A stretch of 64,000 bases of DNA, from contig CAADRB010000047.1 in assembly GCA_900708905.1 (NCBI GenBank), positions 596,225 to 660,224 on the forward strand. Direction: 5' to 3'. Shown here in pieces: positions 52,101-63,896 of this stretch (positions within the stretch are counted from its first letter, which is position 1; each line of letters opens with the position of its first letter). The position numbers and the translations under genes are program-made. Source of the stretch: Hymenolepis diminuta. Its lineage: Eukaryota; Platyhelminthes; Cestoda; Cyclophyllidea; Hymenolepididae. The notes beneath the pieces were generated by a model. It saw only the letters and a list, made by a program, of their open reading frames with translations. It had not been told where the DNA came from and searched no databases.

Positions 52101-54126
52101 TTTCAATTAGTTCATTTTGCATCCGAAAATCGTTTGAGGAAAACTTACTTAAAAAAACACATTTCCACTTTTGTTTACATCAAAAGGACCGTGCGAGATG
52201 CAAAGTATTATGTATTTTATGAATAAATGACAACTCTGGCACAAATGGCAACTCCGGGACGACTCAAGTTATTTTCTACTTAAATAGGCTTCCGCAAATA
52301 CATTTTTACACAGCTATAGTTAGCTCTGAAGTGGTGCTTTTAATTGCTTAGTCCAGAGAGCATGACATGTCCAACATCAAATGAGGATGGCGGTGATAAA
52401 AATGTACAGATTTTAGTTCAACAGATCATATTTTATGCTAACTGGACCTCCCGGACCGAAAAATTGCAAAAAATCTTGATTCTTAGGAAAAGATAGATCA
52501 TTTTATAAATCTGTATTAGGCTTTTATATCCATTGTTTATTTCTTTAAGCTTTATTTAATCAAATTTTAAAATGAAACTCATTTTTAGCCCTGAAACGCA
52601 ATGAAGAGCTGGAAGGCTATGGCTAAAGATTAAGATATCAGGGACGTCTTTGGTTTAACCGGATTGTAATGATTAAAACAATGTCCACTCCTGTCTCCAA
52701 GATAATGAATCCTCACCTCAAGTAAAATTAAACGAAGCTCCCAAATCTGTGGAAGTTTTGGCAAACAGTAAGCAGCATTTTTACGCTATCGATAAAATCA
52801 TTGTTCATAGTGAAAACAGTCATCAAAGACATCCAGCATTCCATTTCCAGTTGTTTAAATATTATAATAAGCAATCATACTTGAACCGCCACACATCAGA
52901 CTGATATCTTCAACGTTGATATTAAAGCTGGTGCAAGCCTCTTCAAAAGATCTTCTGATATAGCGTTGAGTTGAGAAGGGAAGAAGTGGGTACTTCAAAT
53001 CCCAAGGTTCGAGTTTCTTTTCCCCTTCTACAAAAATGTCCTCTATTAGAGTAATATGCCCAATCTATATTAATAGGCAGACATATTTACAAACAACTTT
53101 GTATTCTTTCGTAATAATGTCCACTAAGAGAGAAAAGATTTTACCGGTTATATATCAGCTGTTCTTTAAACTTGGTTAATAATGTTGCCCTCAGAAAAAA
53201 TGAATTGAAACTTTACTATAAAATTAAAACAAATGCAAATATATTTAGATCATCGCTCCTGAAAGTCAACGTCTACCTTAATATTCTCTACTTGCTTTGA
53301 AGTCGGAGCTCAACCGAATGCGGCGCAAAAGTGCAACGGAAAATATTTAAGAAGGAACAATTATCAGTTTGTCTTACTCTTCTCTTCCGTTAATGTTATA
53401 CTGGATACCATGCCCTCACTGTTCAAATTTTTTCATCATTGGAGATGTTTTACTTCAAACGGGCAAAATCAAATAATTTGTATGCTCAAGTTGCGGGATG
53501 TGTTATCAGAAAATACATACACTTTTAACACTTTGAAGGAAAATAAATACAGCCCATTTAAACAAAATCAGTAACATATAGTTTGAGCAAAGAAATGCTC
53601 AGCTCTAAAAACGCGCTTTTCGAATGAAAAGTTAATTGGAAAAGTAGAAGTTTTGCTTTCGTTTCGATTTGATTTCCTGCTAGAACAATGATCGATACCG
53701 TTTATGCTGAAGACTTCTTAGTACGTTGTGAAGAAGGCTGCACACAAAGTTAATTTATTTTGAGCTCTCCTACATTAAGATATTTTGTCTGGTTTCAAAG
53801 CTGAAAGTATTAACTTATGCCGACTAAATAAATGGGCGTGGCGCAACCACCTATTCTTAAAGCTGGCCCGAATTCAGATGCTAGCTTTCTTCGGACATCA
53901 AACAACTTAGGGCTGGATTTTGAAAAGTATGACAACAAAGCTATAAAAGAATTAAAATCTTCATCCCTAAAAATCATTGCAATTAAACCTAATTGTTTCG
54001 AAACTGTTCCAGAATAAAAGTGACATTACCTGTCCTGAAGATGTTATGAACAAAAGGTGAGAATTGCGACTCGAGCTTCAGATGTATCCTTATTTTTCCG
54101 GAAAGGCGCATTATGTCCTCCACCAT
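46133..54126 (-). CDS. Tentative 179-aa gene of unknown function, 4 exons
   Basis: This is a hypothesis from splice logic, not a recognised gene. Exons: 54126-54030, 53027-52881, 52052-51925, 46300-46133. Lengths 97, 147, 128 and 168 nt give 540 nt: 179 codons plus TAG, all phases compatible. Sites: donors ACAG|GTAATG, TCAA|GTATGA and ACAG|GTCAAT (weak); acceptors TTTTTGTAG, TTATTGTTAG and TTACATCTCAG. The start ATG has A at -3 and G at +4. The exons are less AT-rich than their surroundings and have protein-like composition: exon 2 includes KLEPWDLKYPLLPF, exon 3 includes an RRNSAPGP stretch. The product ends in DSTVI, which fits a PDZ-ligand pattern. No signal peptide or domain was recognised. 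Against it: part of exon 1 is also open in another frame, and the last intron is 5.6 kb across old repeats. The exons may belong to a different or longer gene. Confidence 0.33.
46795..46925 (-). pseudogene. Degenerate look-alike of exon 2 of the tentative gene
   Basis: The plus-strand sequence around GTTGACATCGAATTCACTGC...TTCAGAAGATCTTTTGA aligns with 52890-53000 (GTTGATATTAAAGCTGGTGC...TTCAAAAGATCTTCTGA), continuing through a TTGA..GAGGAGGGA-like box. The minus-strand frame reads RSSEGIRSEFDVNII where the other copy reads RSFEEACTSFNINVE. It has shifts and an early stop, so it is a relic, either of a duplicated exon or of an unrecognised repeat family. Confidence 0.35.
46926..48434. other. 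AT-rich stretch, nothing firm
   Basis: A plus-strand frame at 47317-47547 begins with a hydrophobic signal-like stretch (MKNAFLLLNFVIVTFLLLP) but is otherwise Ser/Phe/Leu-rich and unsupported by splice sites. No domain recognised. Confidence 0.3.
48435..48770. repeat. Degenerate repeat family R1, copy 2
   Basis: Collinear with 38205-38560 (see the shared boxes there). Same orientation, about 10 kb apart. Confidence 0.5.
49504..49525. repeat. 10-bp tandem duplication
   Basis: ACATCTAGAT occurs twice in a row. Confidence 0.85.
51139..51290. repeat. Local direct duplication, AT-rich
   Basis: A block like AAATACAATAAATGCAATTA occurs near 51139 and again near 51266 with a four-base insertion (AATAAATAAAATGCAATTA). 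Confidence 0.6.
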
Positions 54127-54421
54127 ATTTGGTAGCAATAATATATCTTCATATCCAAATGGTGTTTACAATACGAATATTATCTGAACGTATTTTTGCT
54201 GACCAGATGGACTTGAGAATATTTTTTGAAAATAAAGTACCGTCGACATTCAAAGTACAAAAAACTTGTTGAATTTAAAAGTGGATGTTTTTAATAAAAT
54301 TTACTTATAAAATTGTGCTTTATTGCCATGACAATAGAGGAGTAGACTTTAGGTCTGTAATCATTTATTTACCGTATTTCACTTTGTATTTTCAAGGGTT
54401 TCAAAGCTCAAAATTAATCAC

Positions 54422-54479
54422 CTGATCCCTGGATGTTTCCGCTAGAACAAGTGCGTGATATTCAGAGCTCGATGACAAT
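54422..54479 (-). other. Possible 58-nt exon
   Basis: Between a TTAAATCAG acceptor-like site and a GATCAG|GTGATT donor is a 19-codon open stretch (LSSSSEYHALVLAETSRDQ). It lies just upstream of the first exon of the tentative gene, but its phase does not join to that exon as modelled. Could be chance. Confidence 0.15.
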
Positions 54480-56050
54480 CTGATTTAATGGAGTGGCTGA
54501 TTATGTCACTTTGATCTATTTTATATCTCCTGACACCCATTAATGCAACTAACTCAAAGTGAACTCTACTAAATTTTTGTAAAATATGTTCATCTTTAAT
54601 ATCTTGAATATCATTTGCTGAAATTGTCAAAATGATCTGTTTTTGTTTATTAAAAGGGGAGTTTTTTTGCAAATTTACGGAAAATACCGAAATCTTTTTC
54701 TGTGAATATTTCAAAAATATGATATTATTGCTCCTTAAGGTTTGTTCTCCCCTCGTAAATCATCAATTGGTCATAAATGTTTCCATTCTTTTATATTTTT
54801 CCATATCTTCTAGTTTCTATTTTTTCCTATTTGAGTGCGAGATTTGAAGTCCTGTCTAACCACTAAATATTTTCCCTTCAAATTAGCTCCTTTCATGGGT
54901 TTTTTTGAAATATAACGGGAAATGTTCCTCTCGAAATTTAATTTATTACTGTCAGTTAAAGAGTTTTGTTTTATATCTAAGAAAGCATATTCATGAAAAC
55001 TTACACAGAAATTTTGCTACCTCCAGACGGCCATTGGCATAAATTAACAGCAAATAATTTACCAAAAACCTGTTCTAAGTCAAACTGTTTTCAAATTTTA
55101 TGGCAGTTCTATGGCAGCGGAATTTTTAAAATCTTGCAGTTAAAACAGGGTGGAAACAATTTCATTCAATTTAAAATATCATACCTGGCGGGTAAATTTA
55201 GGAGAAAATGATAATGCACTGAAAAAAATTTGTTATGTCCACACAATGAACCGGTTATTTTGTCCTTTGTGCAAGTTTTGGAACATGAAGACACTCGATT
55301 GAATGTTTAAAAATGTTTTTTTTGGATGAAAGTTAAGCACTACTTATTTGTAAAAATAAAAAAGGAGAAATAATTATATATTGAAGGCCAAACTTATATG
55401 ATGACCTGGATTTTTGACAGCAATACCAATTGGCATTAACGAAAGGCTTTTTCGGGATTGTTAATAAATAATAACAACAAATTAAGCAATAAGTCATAAG
55501 TGGCGAATAGTTTGTTAATGCCAAAGATAAGAGCTCCCCATTGTTATCTCGGATATCCATAGTATCAAGCTGCTAACCCACATGGACCATATTTCAGATC
55601 CAAAGTTGTAAGCGGGAAGAATAATCAAATGGGTCTGTTGAGTAAAATCAAGAATGGGCCGGTGTTTAGCTGACGACAAAGAAGTAGACAGATATTCAAA
55701 CGAGACTGAGGTCTGTTAATAAATCGAAATTTAATTTTTTGATAAAAGGCAGGACAAGTAGACGTTGAGGATGTCACCACTGACCTATTGAATTGGACTT
55801 CCAATAGGTTAAATGCTAAGTCGCACATTTTGTGTAATTTGGTGTGTATAGAAAAATTATAAACCAGGAAAAATCAAATTGGAATGAACTCAACAGGCCC
55901 TTAGAACTTCAACAAACTTTACCACTTTATGATAAATAGAAAAACAGAAGAGTCTGTTGGATAAACGTTAATTATTGCCATAAAAGAAAAATTAACTGAC
56001 AGTTTATTGTCTATTGTCACATAAAAAATTCATATTTACTGAAATGTTTT

Positions 56051-57527
56051 AACTACAGGATCGTTAAGTGGTATGATTTTGAAATAACACCTACCATTAT
56101 ATTAATTATTGTTTTCAATTGAATCTGCAATTTGGTGGCCAATAAGGTTACAACAAGTGGCAAGCACAACTTATATCCCTCTCTGACTATTTTACAGTGC
56201 TGAAGGCAATAAATTCTTTGGTTTTTCAAGAAATAGTAGACTATGCAATTCTTTTCAAAGGGGTTGAGAGCTTATCCGCAGAAATTGAGATTCTTTACTC
56301 AAATTCTTCTTCAAATTCTACTCAATCTCCGGTTGTGTCTGTCTCTCCCAATGTGTTTCCTACTGCAGCTCTAGTTTAGGCGACCGATGATAACATGAAG
56401 TTGCTCCCATCAGACAGAGATAGTGAGAAAGTAACGAGTGATACGAACTCTATAGAATCTTCCATGCCTAAGTGGTTCCCGCACGACTTACCTCCAGGCC
56501 TACCGTGCTCAAGCAACAATCAGTTCCGACTTGATCTTGTTCGCTTGATCAAATGAAAAATCAAAGTTGGCATCGAAATGGACATAAGGAGAGTTGTTGT
56601 ATATTTTCCCCCTCCAGAACTTATACATCCTTCACCATCCTCCGCATATTTCTCACTCCAAGGGAGCGGTATCAAAAGTGGTTTCACAAGATGCAGGTGA
56701 GGCTATACTTCCTTATCGCCATGAATTTACATGCTTCCGACCTAAGGTTCCTTGGTCTCACCCTAACCTCAGTTTTACTGGACACATCCAAGGAATCTCC
56801 TATTAGTCCCCGTTGATCCTTGATCAAGGTGTCCTGGGGTCAAACTCATGAATTCTGTCATAACGGGTACAACCTCCACCAAGTATTCACCAATCCGGGT
56901 TTACCAAAAGTTATCGTGTCCAGAAATGTTGCCCAGTTTTCCTTTACTTGGTTTGAGGATTTTTGTCGCTGTCTGAAAATCTGTCTTTCACGCCCTCCGC
57001 CAACTTCAAGTGGTCGGAATGAGCAACTGGTTGGGAATATGAAAGGGCAACTTCTCATGTCACAAGGGGAGGAAGGAGTGGAAGAGATTCTTAATTCTTT
57101 ATATTTTAGGTACCGGACGACGCTTCACGTTGGCGTTTGAATCAGTATGCGCTATCGTAAACATCATCTGAACCAAAAACTTCCCTCATTCTTGGAACCC
57201 TAAAACTCCGAGGACCTTTCGCAATAACCATTCTGATCTCTAATTCAGACGGTTCTAAAATCTCGGAAAAGATTCAAAGTGCATCTACCGTGTGGATAAA
57301 CGACTTTTGCCGGGAGCGATTGAATTAAAATATTTTGATTTTTATCCAAGAAGTGTTAAATTAACAAATTGATGTTTATTGTTTCCGTAAATTCGCACAT
57401 GCATTAGATGTGCTAAATTACAGGATCGTTGCCTTGCACAATTCCGGAGTAAAGCCGACCATTATGGCAAATATGGCAATTTACTGCGTTCTGGAATTTG
57501 TGGCTAATAAGGTTATAACGGGGTACG
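56051..57527 (+). mobile_element. Internally deleted, dead gypsy-like LTR element
   Basis: Layout: leader-like sequence with a TTTGGTGGCCAATAAGG motif (56051-56160), an open stretch interrupted by TAG and TGA (56200-56650), then an integrase core relic (about 56660-57110) and its C-terminal tail, then a second leader-like sequence with a GTGGCTAATAAGG motif (57411-57527). The integrase shows VPW, a degraded RCPGV where RWPEV is expected, GLPKVIVS, and GRNEQL...MKG. Two catalytic aspartates appear lost. No protease, reverse transcriptase or RNase H is present between the 5' part and the integrase. It is nearly identical, stops included, to the pieces at 36.3-37.9 kb. Confidence 0.72.
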
Positions 57528-60500
57528 TGAGAAATTGCTCGTCGGAAACACGGATTTTTTAATTGGTAAACTGAAATGCAGTTAGTTAGGAAGGAATGGA
57601 AGTAAACACTCAGGAGAATAAATCGGTGAGTGACTTACGTTGAGAGAAATTAATCGTGGAAAACAGGCAGGATCAAAATAGTAGAATAGGAAGATAAGCG
57701 TGGGGAAAAAATATAAGACAACCTACACTTCAGTCAACAAATTTGAAAATAATATTTTTATTATTATTAATTGAACTATCTGAAACGGATCAAACTTTAA
57801 ATCGACAATGGCTTTGTTCTATAATCTCTTTTCATCTAAGCAAGTAGTTAAACTGCGAATGGCAATATTTCCCCATTTACTATCAAATAAACAAAGGTTT
57901 GCATTGGTATTTTGGCACTTAATTCACACGTTGTAACTATTCATTAGTTCAAAAATAAACAAAAATTAACTTTATATTGCTTAATCAGCTCAGTGCAAAA
58001 CTAACCATTAATAATTTCCATTTATGGTAATAAAAACCGAAATTTGCTATTGGCTGCTACCTTAATTAATACATCAAAGAATAGTTGCACTCCTGAGACA
58101 TGCAAATATCAATTATCACTTTAAATTACAGGCAAATCAGAGAATAGAGCTCAAAATAAGGAAAATATTTAAAAAAACACAAAATTTATCAGGACCTAAT
58201 ATTAAATTTAAAAACATTTAAATTGTTTTAAATCCAAAGCAGGATATTACTGCCATTTTTACCTCTATTAATTGCAAATTAAATGATTAAAATTTCATAA
58301 AAATATATGTTATTTTTTAGGTTAAGACATCAAATTATATTAAATAATATAAGTTAGAAGGATTTTGGTGATTAGAACTAAAGGTCACAACCTTGAATAA
58401 TTTTCTGAAATCGGTGAAAATCGGTTTAATAAATGACGACGCAGAAAAATTTAGCATTCAAATCGTAGAAGCAAACACGACCTGCGTATCTGAATATTGA
58501 ATTTTTAAATTATTTTCTCCATTGGAGCTTAATGAAAATAACTTCATTAGATTGTTTGAGAGGAGAGAGAAATGTTTTCATCTTAATTTAGCATTTATTA
58601 CTCTTTTAAATTGATATTGTATTGATATGCACAAGGGATACTAAGTATATTATTGTTTCTCCAAAACAGTTTCCGCTTGCTAGCCATTCATCAAGCGCAA
58701 TTATTTAGCGTTATAAATTAGGGTTAACATCATTTCTTATAAACATTATATCAGACATATATTATAACAATAAATAAGATTCAGACTAATGGGCTCCTTC
58801 TAAATAAGTATGTCGAGTCATGTCGCGTTCTTGATATAATATCTAACATATGTTGATTTTGATGTCCCAGAGCCTAGATTATGATTTTTAACCTCAATTG
58901 ATACAATTTAGTGCGAAATTATACTAACATTGTTTAAATCATTCCGTCAAAACCCCGGCATTTTAAATTGTATTTAGTTAATTGAGCATAGAGACTAGGC
59001 CCAAAGTAAGAAGAAACTGTAAATTGAATTGGCATGTGTTTGCTTCATTAGAATAAAAACGAGCCAAATTTTAAATATTTACATTTTTATCAAATGTTTA
59101 TGAAAAAAATGATGAAAAAAAAGATGAATGAAAAATGAGATGCACATTAATGTCTCAGTTTTCCTTGCCTTTCCCACCGGGGACTAAAATAAGAAAAATT
59201 AACGTAAATATTGCAAAGAGTTATATTTTACTAATAATTTTTTCAAGGGTAATTCAAGGTAAAATTAAAAATAAATGGTAAAGTTATGGCAATAAAATTT
59301 TCTTGATTCAAATATGAAAACGTTTTTCAGAGCTTACTTTGAGTAGAGTGTAGTAAGAAGATGGATCTCTACCACCCACATTTTGTTACCTAAATCAAAA
59401 TCAAAAGTTTTCCTATTGGGTTGAACTTTTTGGTGGGAGTCTCTAAGATATTATTAAATTTTTGTTTTATCTTTGAAGCTAATTTACTTTCCCTAATTTT
59501 ACTTATGTTGATAAGACCATTTATTTCTCAGGGTTAAAGACTTCCTCCGATGTAATTGGCATAAAAATGCAATTACCTTGAAGTATCTTTTACCTTACGT
59601 CCAAGTCTGGCAGATGTACTTTTCACTTGAATGCAAGGTATGTTTAATTAAGGCGGTCCATTTTTTCTGCCTCCTGAGATTAACTATAGTTGTGCAAACA
59701 GGAGAACGGACGGTTTGTATGCAAGATTAGAGCTTCCCTCTGCTTTCGTGATGTCCCTAGTAAGGTACTAACCGTAAAACCTGGGACGGTTAAATTTCCA
59801 GACATTCAATGCCGCTAAATTGCATCCCGTTATATCCAAATTTAGAAGGCTGAGACGTACATGCTCTTATCTATTTAAGTAAGATACTAAATGGGCTATG
59901 CTCAAGGGGTCGATTTCACATGGTCTTAACAGGCTCATAAACGAAAGGGAGTTCCTAGGACACATTCGAGTTCTAAATTTAGAACAAGATAGAAAGTTAG
60001 TATAAATTCCAGGGGCAGAAGTAACTGGATGACACTTCAAATCCATCCTTTTTTTATAGGGAACAAGAGCATGCATGTGCAAATCATTAAAGTTAATATA
60101 ATTTGTAAACTCAAGCTTTGAGATTCTTTGGGATCTTGTAAAAAATGACGCGTATTAGTTTTTACTAATCTCATATTTGACATAATAAACAGTGATGACC
60201 CCTGCTGTTGGTCTAGAGAGGAAAATATATTTTGAAATGATAAATAAATAACCACTAAATTTGAATGAAAACCTGTTCAGATCGAGGCATTCCAGACAAT
60301 TCAAATTAACTTCAAATTGTATATTAATAATTCAAAGAACAATCATTATCTATTTCTCATTTTGACATAATTGAAAAAATTTTTTAATTTCACGAATTAA
60401 TTAAATTTCATTTTCTTTAACCAAAATTTGCAAGGTATTAAAAGCGCACTAGTAATATTTTATGGTTGTGTGGTCCTCGTTGTTTTGATGTGGCAATGTT

Positions 60501-61560
60501 TGTCGCAAACCCGGGGCTTTTATATTATTAAACGTAAATTGTAATAGGAAGGGGCTAAAAACCGTGTTTTAGGACTAAATGAGTAAAAATATTGCCACTT
60601 AGATGGGAGGGGAATAATTAATACTGCAATGCCATTATTGAGAGTGGAAATTCAATATATCACGATTTGTTTTTACCGCGACACCACCCACTACACAGAA
60701 GACGATACATTCCCAACACGATGGAAGAAGACCGAAGTTTGGTATGTATTAGCATTAGAGAAGCCAAATTCGTCGGTCAGAGCAAAAGTTACATCTACGG
60801 GTTGCTCAAAAGAGGGAGGAAGGAGCGACGATGACGCTATAAGTTGATGAGTGCGACTATGTGCGTGCTAATCTCTTATGTGGATACTTTGGAACAAATA
60901 ACAGGTGGACAGAAGCAGTCAAGACGTTTTCGCTGTTGAAATAATGTAAAAGAGAATAGGATACCTCTTATCAGATCACTGCCGCATTGTTTGAATAGCA
61001 TTAAAGATCACAGTGGTTCCCCTAATCAATAAAATACCTTATATAATCTGACAAATGAAATTCAATTTTTACTTTCATCCTTCTACAAAATGTGCCACCG
61101 GAGTAATATTTATTATTAAAGTACACTCAGACGTCTTCGGAGCAGTCCGGCTAAATTGTATTCGAATAATCGGGGTCAACACTTTTAATTGGGCTAATTT
61201 TCCTTTGAAGTTCGCTGAGTCATAAATAGGCGACTAAATTTCAACACAATTTAAATATTTTTCTATTTATAACAATATTCTTTTAACTTACCTAAGGCAT
61301 TAAGCTTTTAAAATGCATTTTTTAATGGTTTATATGAGAGTTATTGAAAGTACCTATCCAGGCAAATAAAATTGCCACAAACCTAGTCTTTAAAACAAAT
61401 TGTCATTAATAATATTTCCCATAGAATTGGCCATAAATAGGAAGAAGTTGTCCTCAACTGTTATTATTAATAACATATTTCAAGATTAAAAGGGTATTTT
61501 GTTCATAATTTAAATAAATCATATGAAAATATATTCAGTGTTTTAAAAAAGTTTTATCTT
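57528..61560. other. AT-rich intergenic, no firm gene
   Basis: The minus strand at 60166-60212 has a good acceptor (TTTTCCTCTCTAG) and a GTAAAA donor around a 15-codon frame (PTAGVITVYYVKYEI), which could be a tiny exon; continuing the same frame meets TAA. Nothing else is supported. Confidence 0.35.
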
Positions 61561-61575
61561 GGGGGGGAGGGGGGG
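61561..61575 (+). repeat. G7-A-G7 homopurine run
   Basis: Fifteen purines, fourteen of them G, in AT-rich DNA. Stacked G runs could form an intermolecular or two-tract G structure, and such a run is also error-prone in sequencing. Confidence 0.85.
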
Positions 61576-61757
61576 TGAAGATATTTATTTTATTATTTGT
61601 GCAAATTTAATGGATTACTCATAATGTTTTTGTGTAATATTCCCCACAGCGGTAACTAAAGCCTCATTCACATATTTGCATCAAATGGAGGTCTATTCCT
61701 CAATTGAAGATAATACGTGAGCAATAAAAGAGTCAATTAACTGCGAAAACACAGATA

Positions 61758-61921
61758 TGTAGCGGATGCTACACCAATAAGTCTTTTTGCTACACCTAAG
61801 TAATCCTCCTAAGCAGTCCAAGTAGCCTCTAGCAGAGTCTTCTCTTATCATTTCACTCCCAAATTAGCTAGCCTATGTCGAAAGTGGTAAGAGCCAGAAA
61901 GATGCTGAGTGGAGAGGGTTT
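61758..61921 (+). repeat. 164-bp direct repeat, copy 1
   Basis: Matches 62103-62266 over 164 bp with no indels and about 15 mismatches (about 91 percent). Both begin with the inverted repeat TGTAGC-GGAT-GCTACA. It may be a truncated LTR starting with TGT. Confidence 0.85.
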
Positions 61922-62102
61922 GTTGATCACTTCGTTATTTTTTGTGAGTCAAAAGCTTAGTCACTCTAGGCTGCAGGGATCCTGATTGCTGATTGGTTGA
62001 GGAGGTCTCTGCACACATGTCCGCGCTTGTTCTCTACGCTCATTATTTCAATCCTTTATTTGAAATATTATGAATTTCGATAAATCGAACATAGTTCGAG
62101 TT

Positions 62103-62402
62103 TGTAGCGGATGCTACACCAATAAGTCCTTTTGCTACACCTAAGTAATCCTCCTAAGCAATCCAAGTAGCCTTTAGCAGAGTCCTCTCTTATCAGTTTA
62201 CTCCCAAATTAGCTAAACTATGCCCAAAGTGGTAAAAACCAGGAAGATGCTAAGTTGAGAGGGTTTAGATATAGAGAAATACGATGAGGTAAGATAGTCG
62301 TATAAAAGTACACTATTAAATAGTACTAACAAGTATAGAATAAATATCTCCATAAAATGTGTTTTGGATAAACTTGGAGCTCTGTTTGTTATTAATTTGC
62401 CA
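62103..62402 (+). mobile_element. 164-bp direct repeat copy 2, extended to a possible LTR
   Basis: The repeat (62103-62266) is followed by a TATA-like GTATAAAAG near 62301, an AATAAAT signal near 62340 and TTTGCCA at 62396-62402, so TG...CA boundaries, a promoter and a poly-A signal are all present in order. An ATG frame starts just after (62403), runs 29 codons and stops. LTR identity is inferred; no primer-binding site was recognised. Confidence 0.4.
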
Positions 62403-63579
62403 TGATTGATTTGACTTCAAAATTATCTGATTTAGTTACTGCGCAATTAGCTGATGTGAAACCGTTTCAAGAGATAAATATAGCATTGTAAACTGGATGA
62501 CCTTGAAAAGGTAAGTACATTTTATGCAATTAGCTTAATTGATATTCGCAATGAAAAAGTCAATTATTTGGTAATCTTTTATAGAATGTCAGTATGCTCT
62601 CATACTATTTAAGGAAATAATTACTAGATAAGGCAACCTCTGACGTTTTTTCATTAATGAAAGGCGAGAAAGTGCTTTTTCGTATTCAAACCAATACAAT
62701 ATCCCTGTGGTATGAGTAGCGGCCGATAAAATGGAAATAGAAACCAACAGAGAGAAATAAAAGAAACCAATTTGAAAATGAATAAACAATTGTGATTGAA
62801 AAGCCTAATTGAAGTTTGTTTTTTACTAGCGATGGATAAACAAATTGCAGCTCAATAAAATTGCTTTGTAATAATTAAAGTGATGGAGATTTATTACTTG
62901 TAAAATTAATTTTGTTTAAAGTTTCACTAAATCTGCGAGTTAAATTTATAAAAAAAAACTGCTACTATGAGCATAAAATGTTATTGTAAGGCTGAATTGC
63001 AAACAGTATGGGAACGAACTCCGAGAACAAATGTATTAACAGCCTAATATTTAAATCATGGAGATGGTCTGGTTGCAATTCCCTATGGAGTCTTGATGCT
63101 CATATGAAACTTTATAAATTATCCAAAAGGTCTAACTCATTTCTTTTCGTTTTGCCACTCTCTAAGGCAACCGAACATTTTTATCCAAAATTACTTGCTA
63201 AGTTGTAGGTATTAATTATGAAAAGAATAAATAAAGAAATTTGATATGCGTTCAAGTTTCGTCATTTGAAGCTAATGTAAGTTAGAATTACTGCCCTACA
63301 CGGAGTCAAGATCGCAAAAAAGTTTCCCTAAAATAGAAATTAAAAGGAAAAGTTTCATTTATTAGATGTTTTTGGAAAAAATAATATTCCTAATTAAAAA
63401 AAGTGAAACAATAACAAAATATTGTTTATAATTTCTATATATTTCATATTTATCAAAATGCATCTGGTCATTGTTTCGTGGTAATTTGAGTAAAGGGCTC
63501 AGTAGTTGAGCAATTCCCTGTCATCATTGAGTTCTGGAATTCGTAAATTAATTAATTAAGAGACAAATATGATTATTAC
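62403..63579. other. AT-rich, no firm gene
   Basis: Short frames at 62589-62789 (minus) and 63008-63208 (plus) lack domain or splice support. Confidence 0.35.
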
Positions 63580-63787
63580 AGCGCACTTAAGCCTATTATG
63601 AATTGAGATGCTTGTAAGTTGATGAAAGTTGGATGTTGACCTCCCTGGAAACTGGTATGAATTCGATCAATAAAATTAACATTCCCATTTTCTAGCTCCG
63701 GTGTGATTGGCTGGTTAACAGGTAGGCATAACTTACTATATAAATCAATATAAGCCCATGAGAAAGTAATATCATTGGCAAGTCTCA
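63580..63787 (-). other. Possible coding exon, 208 nt
   Basis: An open minus-strand frame between an AATACCAG acceptor and a CGCT|GTAATA donor. Composition is protein-like (ANDITFSWAYIDLY near the start, HPTFINLQASQFIIGLSAL at the end). The W ... G-L-S-A-L pattern is loosely like a fibronectin type III strand order, but this is too weak to name. No partner exon was found in the window. Confidence 0.3.
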
Positions 63788-63896
63788 CTGGTATTGGTTC
63801 ATGAGAAAACAAATAACAATGAGTGCAAAATTTAAATGATCATTTTTTTACCATTACTTGTATAACTAAAAAGCAGTTTTTATAAATACTTTGTAG

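Noticed and set aside
54050..54130. Alternative minus-strand frame containing NAPFRKNKDTSEARVAILTF
   Set aside because: It looks protein-like but ends at TAA without a usable donor. It shows that appearance alone is a poor guide here, and lowered my confidence in the tentative gene.
53832..54272. Plus-strand frames at 53832-54017 and 54057-54272
   Set aside because: No splice or domain support. The second is antisense to the first exon of the tentative minus-strand gene, and each is explained as well by chance.
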